Below, piece after piece: positions 57,480 through 64,000 of a stretch of 64,000 bases of DNA; positions within the stretch are counted from its first letter, which is position 1; every line of letters starts with the position of its first letter. Where the stretch lies: the NCBI RefSeq assembly GCF_008087345.1, contig NZ_VHIB01000001.1:620001-684000 (forward strand), in the 5' to 3' direction. The stretch comes from Nocardioides caldifontis (GTDB lineage Bacteria > Actinomycetota > Actinomycetes > Propionibacteriales > Nocardioidaceae). Made by a program: the position numbers and the translations under genes. Below the pieces are notes generated by a model. The model worked only from the letters and a program-made list of their open reading frames with translations, was not told the DNA's origin and did not search any database.

Positions 57480-58772
57480 ATGCCTAGGAAGACGCGCTCC
57501 GCAGCACTCGCTGCCCTCTGCGCCGGGGTCCTGGTCACCACCGCGGCCTGTGGCGGCGGGGATGACTCCTCGGAGGGTGGCGACGGTTCGACCATCACCT
57601 GGTGGCACAACAGCAACAACGAGCCCGGCAAGGGCTACTACGAGCAGGTCGCGAAGGACTTCGAGGCCGACCACCCCGGGATCGACGTCCAGGTCTCGGC
57701 CATGGCCCACGAGGACATGGTCGACAAGCTCGAGGCGGCCTTCCAGTCCGGTGACGTCCCGGACGTCTACATGGAGCGCGGCGGCGGCGAGCTCGCCGAC
57801 CACGTCGAGGCCGGGCTGGTCCGCGACCTCTCCGAGGACGCCGCGGACGAGATCGAGGCGATCGGTGGCTCGGTCGACGGCTGGCAGGTGGACGGCCAGA
57901 CCTACGCGCTGCCGTTCTCGGTCGGCGTCGTGGGCTACTGGTACAACACCGAGCTCTTCGAGAAGGCCGGCATCGAGGCACCCCCGACCACCATGGGCGA
58001 GCTGTACGACGTCGTCGACCAGCTCAAGGCCGCCGACATCACCCCGATCTCGGTCGGCGCCGGTGACAAGTGGCCGGCCGCCCACTACTGGTACTACACC
58101 GCTCTCCGCTCCTGCTCGCAGGACGTCCTCTCCCAGGCGATCACCGACCGCGACCTCTCCGACCCGTGCTTCGTGAAGGCCGGCGAGGTGCTCGAGGAGC
58201 TGCTCGCGCAGGAGCCGTTCAACCCCGGCTTCCTGACCACACCCGCGCAGGAGGGCGCCACCTCGGCGTCCGGGCTGCTCGCGACCGGCAAGGTGGCGAT
58301 GGAGCTCCAGGGCCACTGGGAGCCCGGCGTGATGCAGGGGCTGACCGACGACGGCAAGGGGCTCGGCGCGAAGACCGGCTGGTTCCCGTTCCCGGCCGTC
58401 GAGGGCGGTGCGGGAGACCCGGAGGCCCAGCTCGGTGGCGGTGACGCCTGGGCGGTCGCCGAGAGCGCGCCCGACGAGGCGGTCGACCTGGTGAAGTACC
58501 TGCTCTCCGACGAGGTCCAGAAGGGGTTCGCGGAGAACGACATGGGGCTGCCGACGAACCCGGCGGCGACCGGCTCGGTCTCCGACCCGGCGCTCGCCGA
58601 GCTGATCGAGGTGCGTGACGCGGCACCGTTCGTCCAGCTGTACTTCGACACGGAGTTCGGCACCTCGGTGGGCGGCGCCATGAACGACACCATCGCGCTG
58701 CTGTTCGCCGGCAAGGCGTCCCCGCAGGAGGTCGTCGACGCGACGCAGCAGGCTGCCGACCAGGAGGGGTGA
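57480..58772 (+). CDS. ABC sugar-binding lipoprotein (extracellular family 1)
   Basis: 430 aa from ATG 57480. Signal peptide with lipobox TAAC and lipidated Cys24 followed by a Gly/Asp/Ser linker. Mature fold starts TITWWHNSNNEPGKGYYEQVAKDFEADHPGIDV and continues in the carbohydrate-binding pattern (PDVYMERGGGEL, ALPFSVGVVGYWYNTELFEKAGIEAPPTTMGE). Binds an oligosaccharide, probably a beta-linked one given the GH3 enzyme in the operon. Confidence 0.95.
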   Translation: MPRKTRSAALAALCAGVLVTTAACGGGDDSSEGGDGSTITWWHNSNNEPGKGYYEQVAKDFEADHPGIDVQVSAMAHEDMVDKLEAAFQSGDVPDVYMERGGGELADHVEAGLVRDLSEDAADEIEAIGGSVDGWQVDGQTYALPFSVGVVGYWYNTELFEKAGIEAPPTTMGELYDVVDQLKAADITPISVGAGDKWPAAHYWYYTALRSCSQDVLSQAITDRDLSDPCFVKAGEVLEELLAQEPFNPGFLTTPAQEGATSASGLLATGKVAMELQGHWEPGVMQGLTDDGKGLGAKTGWFPFPAVEGGAGDPEAQLGGGDAWAVAESAPDEAVDLVKYLLSDEVQKGFAENDMGLPTNPAATGSVSDPALAELIEVRDAAPFVQLYFDTEFGTSVGGAMNDTIALLFAGKASPQEVVDATQQAADQEG

Positions 58773-58779
58773 GCTGACC

Positions 58780-59766
58780 GTGGCGCAGACGGGAGCCGTC
58801 GCACCCGCGGCACCCGCCGCCGCTGAACCGGTCGCCCGACGCGCGGTGTCGCGCCGGGCGACCGGCCACCCCGCGGGCTCGGGCGGCTGGCGGAAGCGGC
58901 TCGAGATCCTCCTGTTCGTGACGCCGGCGCTGGCCCTCATGGCGGTCTTCGTCGTCTGGCCGGTGGTGGCGGCCGTGCGGATGTCGTTCTTCCGCTGGAA
59001 GGGCTTCGGCCCGATGGACGACTTCGTCGGCTGGAACAACTACGCACTGGTCCTCAAGGACCAGGTCTTCACCGACGCGGTGATGCACAACTTCGTCATC
59101 GTCGTGCTCTCGCTGCTCGTGCAGCTCCCGCTGGGCCTCGCGATCGCGCTGCTGCTCAACCGCAAGATCCGGATGCGGGGGCTGCTCCGCACCATCGTCT
59201 TCGTGCCCTACGTCGTGGCCGAGGTCATCGCCGGCGTGGTCTGGTTCCAGCTCCTCCAGCCCGGCTACGGCGTCGTCGACGGGTTGGTCTCCGCGGTCGG
59301 GCTCACCCCGCCCGAACAGGGGTTCCTCGGCACCCCGTCGCTCACCCTGTGGACCCTCTTCGTGGTGCTCACCTGGAAGTACCTCGGCATGGCGATCCTG
59401 CTCTTCCTCGCCGGGCTGCAGGGCGTCCCCGACGAGCTCTACGAGGCGGCGCAGATCGACGGCGCCTCGTGGTGGCAGGCCCAGCGCCGCATCGCGATCC
59501 CGCTGCTCGGCCCGACCATGCGCACCTGGGCGTTCCTGTCGATGATCGGCTCGCTCCAGCTCTTCGACCTGGTCTGGGTGCTCACCGGGGGCGGCCCCGC
59601 GAACGCCACGACCACCATGGCGACGTACCTCGTCAACCAGGGCACCGCCCGCAGCAACTACGGCATCGCCGGCGCCGCGTCCGTGGTGCTCTTCGTGGTG
59701 GCGTTCGTGATGGCGGTGCTCTACCAGATCTTCGTGCTCCGTCGCGACACGACCGAGGCCCGGTGA
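58780..59766 (+). CDS. Sugar ABC transporter permease (MalF type)
   Basis: 328 aa from GTG 58780, with GGAGG 14 nt upstream. Basic N-terminal tail, six membrane segments, and the EAA loop EAAQIDGASWWQAQRRIAIPLLGP near residue 225. Pairs with the next permease. Confidence 0.94.
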   Translation: MAQTGAVAPAAPAAAEPVARRAVSRRATGHPAGSGGWRKRLEILLFVTPALALMAVFVVWPVVAAVRMSFFRWKGFGPMDDFVGWNNYALVLKDQVFTDAVMHNFVIVVLSLLVQLPLGLAIALLLNRKIRMRGLLRTIVFVPYVVAEVIAGVVWFQLLQPGYGVVDGLVSAVGLTPPEQGFLGTPSLTLWTLFVVLTWKYLGMAILLFLAGLQGVPDELYEAAQIDGASWWQAQRRIAIPLLGPTMRTWAFLSMIGSLQLFDLVWVLTGGGPANATTTMATYLVNQGTARSNYGIAGAASVVLFVVAFVMAVLYQIFVLRRDTTEAR

Positions 59767-59774
59767 GGAGCGAG

Positions 59775-60647
59775 ATGGCCACCGTCACGACCTCAGCCGG
59801 TCCGGCCCGCGCGCCCCGCCGCAGCCGCACCTTCGGCGGCGGCGGCCCGCTGGTCTACGGCCTCGCGGCCGTCGTCGTCGCGCTCACCCTCGGCCCGGTG
59901 CTGTACGGCGCGCTCGGCGGGTTCCGCACCAACGAGCAGCTCGCCCGCGACCCTGCCGGGCTCCCGGACCCGTGGGTGTTCTCGAACTACCAGGGCGTCC
60001 TCACCAACGACGCCTTCTGGCGCTACGCGGTCAACTCGACGGTGGTCGCGGTCGTCACCACCGTGGTGGCCGTCCTGTTCGGAGTGATGGCGGCCTACCC
60101 GCTGGCCCGCTACCAGTTCCGCCTCCGCGAGCCGCTGTTCCTCGTCTTCGTCCTCGGGCTACTCTTCCCGGCCGCGGTCGCGATCATCCCGCTGTTCATC
60201 CTCGTCACGCGTGACCTCGGGCTGGGCAACACCTGGTGGGGTGTCGCCCTGCCGCAGGCGGCCTTCGCGTTGCCGATGACCGTGGTGATCCTGCGTCCGT
60301 TCCTCATGGCCATCCCCCGGGAGCTCGAGGAGGCGGCGCTCATCGACGGCGCCAGCCGTGTCGGCGTCTTCTGGCGGATCGCGCTGCCGCTCTCCGCGCC
60401 GGGGATGATCACCGTCGGTGTGCTCGCGTTCGTCGCGTCGTGGAACGCCTACCTGCTGCCGCTGCTCCTGCTCCGCGACGAGATGCGCACGCTGCCGCTC
60501 GGGGTCGCCGACTACTCCACCGAGCACTCCGCGGACACCGCGGGTGTCCTCGCGTTCACGACGATCGCGATGATCCCTGCACTGGTGCTGTTCCTCGCAC
60601 TGCAGAAGCGGATCGTGAGCGGGCTCCAGGGAGCGGTGAAGGGATGA
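59775..60647 (+). CDS. Sugar ABC transporter permease (MalG type)
   Basis: 290 aa. ATG 59775 has GGAG close by; GTG 59763 overlaps the previous stop and is an alternative. Six membrane segments and the EAA loop EEAALIDGASRVGVFWRIALPLSAPG. Forms the transmembrane channel with the upstream permease. No ATPase is encoded, so it must share an MsiK-like ATPase from elsewhere, as is common for actinobacterial sugar importers. Confidence 0.94.
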   Translation: MATVTTSAGPARAPRRSRTFGGGGPLVYGLAAVVVALTLGPVLYGALGGFRTNEQLARDPAGLPDPWVFSNYQGVLTNDAFWRYAVNSTVVAVVTTVVAVLFGVMAAYPLARYQFRLREPLFLVFVLGLLFPAAVAIIPLFILVTRDLGLGNTWWGVALPQAAFALPMTVVILRPFLMAIPRELEEAALIDGASRVGVFWRIALPLSAPGMITVGVLAFVASWNAYLLPLLLLRDEMRTLPLGVADYSTEHSADTAGVLAFTTIAMIPALVLFLALQKRIVSGLQGAVKG

Positions 60648-61714
60648 GTCAGGAGGTGGGTCCACGCGTGCAACGGACGACCGGCAACCGGGTGACCATG
60701 CAGCAGGTCGCCGCGGAGGCCGGCGTCTCGGTCTCCACGGTCTCGAAGGTGATCAACGGCCGCTACGGCGTCGCGAGCGAGACGTTCGAGCACGTCACCG
60801 AGGTGATCAACCGGCTCGGCTACGAGGCGAGCCTCGTCGCGCGGAGCCTGCGCAACAGCCGCACCAACGTGATCGGCGTGCTCGTCGCCGACTTCGAGCC
60901 GTTCAGCACCGAGGTGCTCAAGGGCGCTGCCGACGCCATCCGCGGGACCGGCTACGAGCTGGTCGCCTACTCCGCCGGCGGTCGCGTCGACGAGCACGTG
61001 GGGTGGGAGCGCCGCTACCTCTCCCGGGTGATGGGCACCCTCGTCGACGGGGCGGTGCTGGTCACCCCCACCGTCACCGACGTGCAGTACGACGGTCCGG
61101 TGGTCGCGGTCGACCCGCACACCGGCCCCTCCCGGCTGCCCACCGTGGCCGCCGACAACCTCCAGGGCGCACGGCTCGGCGTGGAGCACCTGCTGGAGCT
61201 GGGCCACACCCGGATCGGCATGGTCACCGGCCGGCCCGACCTGATCTCCGCCCAGCTGCGCGAGCGGGGGTACCGCGAGGCGCTGGCCATGGCCGGCGTC
61301 CCCGTCGACGAGGCGCTGCTGGAGCGCGGGGCCTACGAGACCGACCTCGGCAAGGCCGCGGCCCGTGCGCTGCTGATGCTGCCCGAGCCGCCGACCGCGA
61401 TCTTCGCGGCGAACGACCTCACCGCGCTCGCCACCCTCGAGGCGGCCGCCGAGCTCGGCCTCGACGTGCCCGGCGACCTGTCGGTGGTGGGCTTCGACAA
61501 CATCCCGGAGTCCGCCCTCGCGCACCCGCCGATCACCACCGTCCAGCAGCCGATCCGGCGGATGGGCCACGACGCGATCGCCATGCTCGTCGCCCTGATC
61601 GCCGGCGACGAGCTCGCGGAGACCCACCCGATCCTCGACACCACCCTCGTCGTACGCCGCTCGACGGCACCGCCCCGCACCCCGCGGGACACCGCACCCG
61701 GAGGAACCAGATGA
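60644..61714 (+). CDS. LacI-family transcriptional repressor
   Basis: 356 aa from ATG 60644, overlapping the permease (ATGA). N-terminal HTH VTMQQVAAEAGVSVSTVSKVINGRYGVA with hinge helix LVARSLRNSRT, then the periplasmic-binding-like ligand domain (IGVLVADFEPF, VAVDPHTGP, FAANDLTALATLEAA, SVVGFDNIPESA). It should bind the palindromes at 57375-57427 and release on binding the sugar. Confidence 0.95.
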   Translation: MSQEVGPRVQRTTGNRVTMQQVAAEAGVSVSTVSKVINGRYGVASETFEHVTEVINRLGYEASLVARSLRNSRTNVIGVLVADFEPFSTEVLKGAADAIRGTGYELVAYSAGGRVDEHVGWERRYLSRVMGTLVDGAVLVTPTVTDVQYDGPVVAVDPHTGPSRLPTVAADNLQGARLGVEHLLELGHTRIGMVTGRPDLISAQLRERGYREALAMAGVPVDEALLERGAYETDLGKAAARALLMLPEPPTAIFAANDLTALATLEAAAELGLDVPGDLSVVGFDNIPESALAHPPITTVQQPIRRMGHDAIAMLVALIAGDELAETHPILDTTLVVRRSTAPPRTPRDTAPGGTR

Positions 61715-63999
61715 CCGACTTGTGGCGCGACCCCGCCGCGCCCGCCGACGCGCGCGTGGCCGACCTGGTGGCGCGGATGACCCTGGAGGAGAAGGTCGCC
61801 CAGCTGTCGGGCGTCTGGGGCGTCGACCCCGACGTCGGCGACATGGCGCCGATGCTCCGCGACGGGATGGGGGAGATGGCTCCCTGGGCCGAGGTGATCG
61901 CCGACGGGCTGGGCCAGCTGACCCGGCCGTTCGGCACCGAGCCCGTCGACCCGGTCGCGGGGGCGCGGGCGCTCGCGGAGCGGCAGCGGCAGGTGGTCGC
62001 GGCCAACCGGTTCGGGATCCCGGCGCAGGTGCACGAGGAGTGCCTGACCGGGCTCAACGCCTGGCAGGCGACGATCTACCCGTCCCCGCTCTGCTGGGCG
62101 GCGTCCTTCGACCCCGGCCTCGTGGAGCGGATGGCGGCGCGGATCGGTGCCGACCTGCGCTCCCTCGGCGTCCACCAGGGGCTCGCCCCCGTCCTCGACG
62201 TCGCCCGGGACCTCCGCTGGGGACGCGTCGAGGAGACGCTGGGCGAGGACCCGTTCCTCGCCGGGCTGGTCGGCGCCGCCTACGTCCGCGGTCTCGAGGG
62301 CGCCGGCGTCGTGGCGACGCTGAAGCACTTCGCCGGCTACGCCTCCTCGCGCGCGGCGCGCAACATGGCCCCGGTGGCCATCGGGCCGCGCGAGCTCGCC
62401 GACGTGGTGCTGCCGCCGTTCGAGATGGCGCTGCAGGCCGGTGCCCGCTCGGTGATGAACTCCTACACCGACACCGACGGCGTGCCCGCGGCGGCCGACC
62501 CGGCGCTGCTGACCACGCTGCTGCGGGACACGTTCGGCTTCACCGGCACGGTCGTCGCCGACTACTTCTCGATCGCGTTCCTCCGCACGCTGCACAAGGT
62601 CGCGGAGAGCACCGAGGAGGCCGCCCGGCTCGCCCTCGAGGCCGGGATCGACGTCGAGCTGCCCTCCCCGAACGCCTACGCCGGGCCGCTGCTCGCCGCG
62701 GTCGCCGCCGGCCGCGTCGACGAGAAGCTGGTCGACCGGGCGCTGTTCCGGGTGCTGCAGCAGAAGTGCGAGCTCGGGCTCCTCGACCCCGGCTGGGCAC
62801 CCGCCGAGCCGGCCGAGGTCGACCTCGACTCCGCCGAGGCGCGGCAGCTCGCCCTCGAGGTGGCCCGCCGCTCGGTGGTGCTGCTCGCCAACGACGGGAC
62901 GCTGCCGCTCGCCGCCGACCGTCGCCTCGCCGTCGTCGGGCCGCGCGCGGACACCCACGAGGCGATGCTCGGCTGCTACTCGTTCCCGATGCACGTCCTG
63001 GTCCACTACGACGACGTCGACCGGGGCGTCGAGATCCGCACCGTGCGCGAGGCGCTCGCCGACGGCTTCGACGTCACCTACGCGCAGGGGTGCCCGGTCC
63101 TCGGCGGCACCGACGAGCAGATCGCCGAGGCGGTGGCCGCCGCGGCGCAGGCCGACGTGTGCGTCGCGGTGCTCGGCGACCAGGCCGGCCTGTTCGGCGG
63201 CGGCACCTCCGGCGAGGGGTGCGACGTCGCCGACCTTCGGCTCCCCGGTCGCCAGGAGGAGCTCCTCGAGGCGCTGCTCGCCACCGGCACCCCGGTGGTC
63301 GCGGTGCTCCTCGTCGGCCGCCCCTACGACCTCAGCCGACAGGTCGACCGGCTGGCCGCGGTCGTCTGCGGCTTCTTCCCCGGCGAGGAGGGCGCCCAGG
63401 CCCTGGCGGACGTCCTCGCCGGACGGGTCGCGCCGTCCGGTCGGCTGCCGGTCAGCTTCCCGGGCGCCGGCTCCACGCAGCCGTCCACCTACCTCGCCCC
63501 GCCGCTCGGGCTCCGCAACGAGGTCAGCACGGTCGACCCCACGCCGCTGTTCCCCTTCGGCCACGGCTTGTCGTACGGCGCCGCCACCTGGGGGTCGGTC
63601 GACGTGGTGACCGGGTCCCGGTGGCCGACCGACGGGGCGTGCGAGCTGGTGGTCGAGCTCGCCAACGACGAGGAGCGGTCCGTGTCCGAGGTGGTGCAGG
63701 TGTACCTGCACGACGTGGCTGCGTCCGTCGTACGCCCGGAGCAGCAGCTGGTCGGCGCGGCGCGCGTCGACCTCGACCCCGGCGCCCGGGCCCGCGTGCG
63801 GTTCACCCTCCCCGCCGACCTCACGTCGTTCACCGGACGGGAGCTGGTCCGGATCGTGGAGCCGGGCGCCGTCGAGCTGCGGGTCGGCGCCTCCAGCGCG
63901 GACCTGCGGGCGGTGCTCCCGCTCGACCTCGTCGGCCCGTCGCGCCAGGTCGGCACGGAGCGGGCGATGGAGCCGGTCGTGGTCGTCGAGCACCTCTGA
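61711..63999 (+). CDS. Glycoside hydrolase family 3 (beta-glucosidase/beta-xylosidase)
   Basis: 762 aa from ATG 61711, overlapping lacI, with GAGGAA upstream. GH3 N-terminal barrel with KHFAGY, and nucleophile Asp284 in VVADYFSIAF; (alpha/beta)6 domain with VVLLANDGTLPL and GTSGEGCDVADL; C-terminal fibronectin-III-like domain (SEVVQVYLHD). The ADYF.IAFL.TLH form is common in beta-xylosidase-like GH3 enzymes. No signal peptide, so it acts on imported oligosaccharide in the cytoplasm. Ends one base before the window edge. Confidence 0.95.
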   Translation: MTDLWRDPAAPADARVADLVARMTLEEKVAQLSGVWGVDPDVGDMAPMLRDGMGEMAPWAEVIADGLGQLTRPFGTEPVDPVAGARALAERQRQVVAANRFGIPAQVHEECLTGLNAWQATIYPSPLCWAASFDPGLVERMAARIGADLRSLGVHQGLAPVLDVARDLRWGRVEETLGEDPFLAGLVGAAYVRGLEGAGVVATLKHFAGYASSRAARNMAPVAIGPRELADVVLPPFEMALQAGARSVMNSYTDTDGVPAAADPALLTTLLRDTFGFTGTVVADYFSIAFLRTLHKVAESTEEAARLALEAGIDVELPSPNAYAGPLLAAVAAGRVDEKLVDRALFRVLQQKCELGLLDPGWAPAEPAEVDLDSAEARQLALEVARRSVVLLANDGTLPLAADRRLAVVGPRADTHEAMLGCYSFPMHVLVHYDDVDRGVEIRTVREALADGFDVTYAQGCPVLGGTDEQIAEAVAAAAQADVCVAVLGDQAGLFGGGTSGEGCDVADLRLPGRQEELLEALLATGTPVVAVLLVGRPYDLSRQVDRLAAVVCGFFPGEEGAQALADVLAGRVAPSGRLPVSFPGAGSTQPSTYLAPPLGLRNEVSTVDPTPLFPFGHGLSYGAATWGSVDVVTGSRWPTDGACELVVELANDEERSVSEVVQVYLHDVAASVVRPEQQLVGAARVDLDPGARARVRFTLPADLTSFTGRELVRIVEPGAVELRVGASSADLRAVLPLDLVGPSRQVGTERAMEPVVVVEHL

Positions 64000-64000
64000 T

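Noticed and set aside
61333-63993. 886-codon minus-strand frame opposite the GH3 gene
   Set aside because: Composition-driven shadow; the + strand shows all GH3 motifs.

Overview
This is a 64 kb stretch of very GC-rich, densely packed chromosomal DNA. Start codons are often GTG and sometimes TTG, and most neighbouring genes on the same strand overlap as ATGA or GTGA. Gene families, codon use and lipoprotein signals point to an actinobacterium; gene content and style look like the Nocardioidaceae (a Nocardioides-like soil organism), but that placement is inference because no rRNA or marker gene lies in the window. There are no tRNA or rRNA genes, no CRISPR array, no transposase and no phage genes. 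The content is mainly catabolic islands, each with its own transporter and regulator.

Region A (1-17.2 kb) holds an FAD alcohol oxidase fragment, an aldehyde dehydrogenase, a VOC protein, an acyl-CoA ligase and a TetR regulator. These are followed by a long + strand operon: a ThiY-like lipoprotein, ATPase and permease, a TenA-like thiaminase-II protein, a metallo-beta-lactamase hydrolase, a sulfurtransferase, RidA, CoxG, a three-subunit molybdenum hydroxylase, a persulfide-dioxygenase/rhodanese fusion and a TauE-type sulfite exporter. Pyrimidine-type uptake, TenA, a ring hydroxylase and three sulfur-handling proteins together suggest breakdown of a sulfur-containing heterocycle, with thiamine or its thiazole half as the leading candidate. 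This is the most novel-looking system here.

Region B (17.2-22.8 kb) is a minus-strand BmpA/NupOPQ-type nucleoside-like ABC transporter whose last stop codon overlaps that of the sulfite exporter, plus a divergent SDR dehydrogenase. Region C (22.7-23.8 kb) is a scar: a 36-bp inverted repeat around a 64-aa orphan gene, abutting an N-terminally truncated SpoIIE-type phosphatase. Region D (23.8-29.0 kb) has a class III CoA-transferase, a MatC-like carboxylate transporter, a FadR-type regulator with a palindromic operator, a second TauE-like exporter and a secreted endonuclease/phosphatase-fold protein.

Region E (29.1-44.1 kb) has an APC amine permease, GntR and Cache-domain proteins, then one operon of P450, [3Fe-4S] ferredoxin, ferredoxin reductase, glutamine-synthetase-like ligase, a signal-less solute-binding-fold protein, two PuuD-type amidohydrolases, two aldehyde dehydrogenases, a CoA-transferase and glutaryl-CoA dehydrogenase. 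It matches the known mycobacterial cyclic-amine (morpholine/piperidine/pyrrolidine) P450 loci and extends them down to glutaryl-CoA. Region F (44.1-47.9 kb) has a TetR regulator, a Rieske oxygenase of the quaternary-amine type, a BKACE enzyme and a carnitine-dehydrogenase-like protein, consistent with carnitine/betaine breakdown.

Region G (47.9-57.2 kb) is mixed: secreted and small proteins, a two-component system followed by a PepSY-like protein with matching direct repeats in both promoters, a TetR/SGNH-hydrolase pair, an ECF41 sigma factor with its AhpD-like partner and a consensus ECF41 promoter, and two VOC proteins. Region H (57.4-64 kb) is a LacI-controlled sugar operon: binding lipoprotein, two permeases, LacI and a GH3 glycosidase. 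Short REP-like palindromes are scattered at five places.
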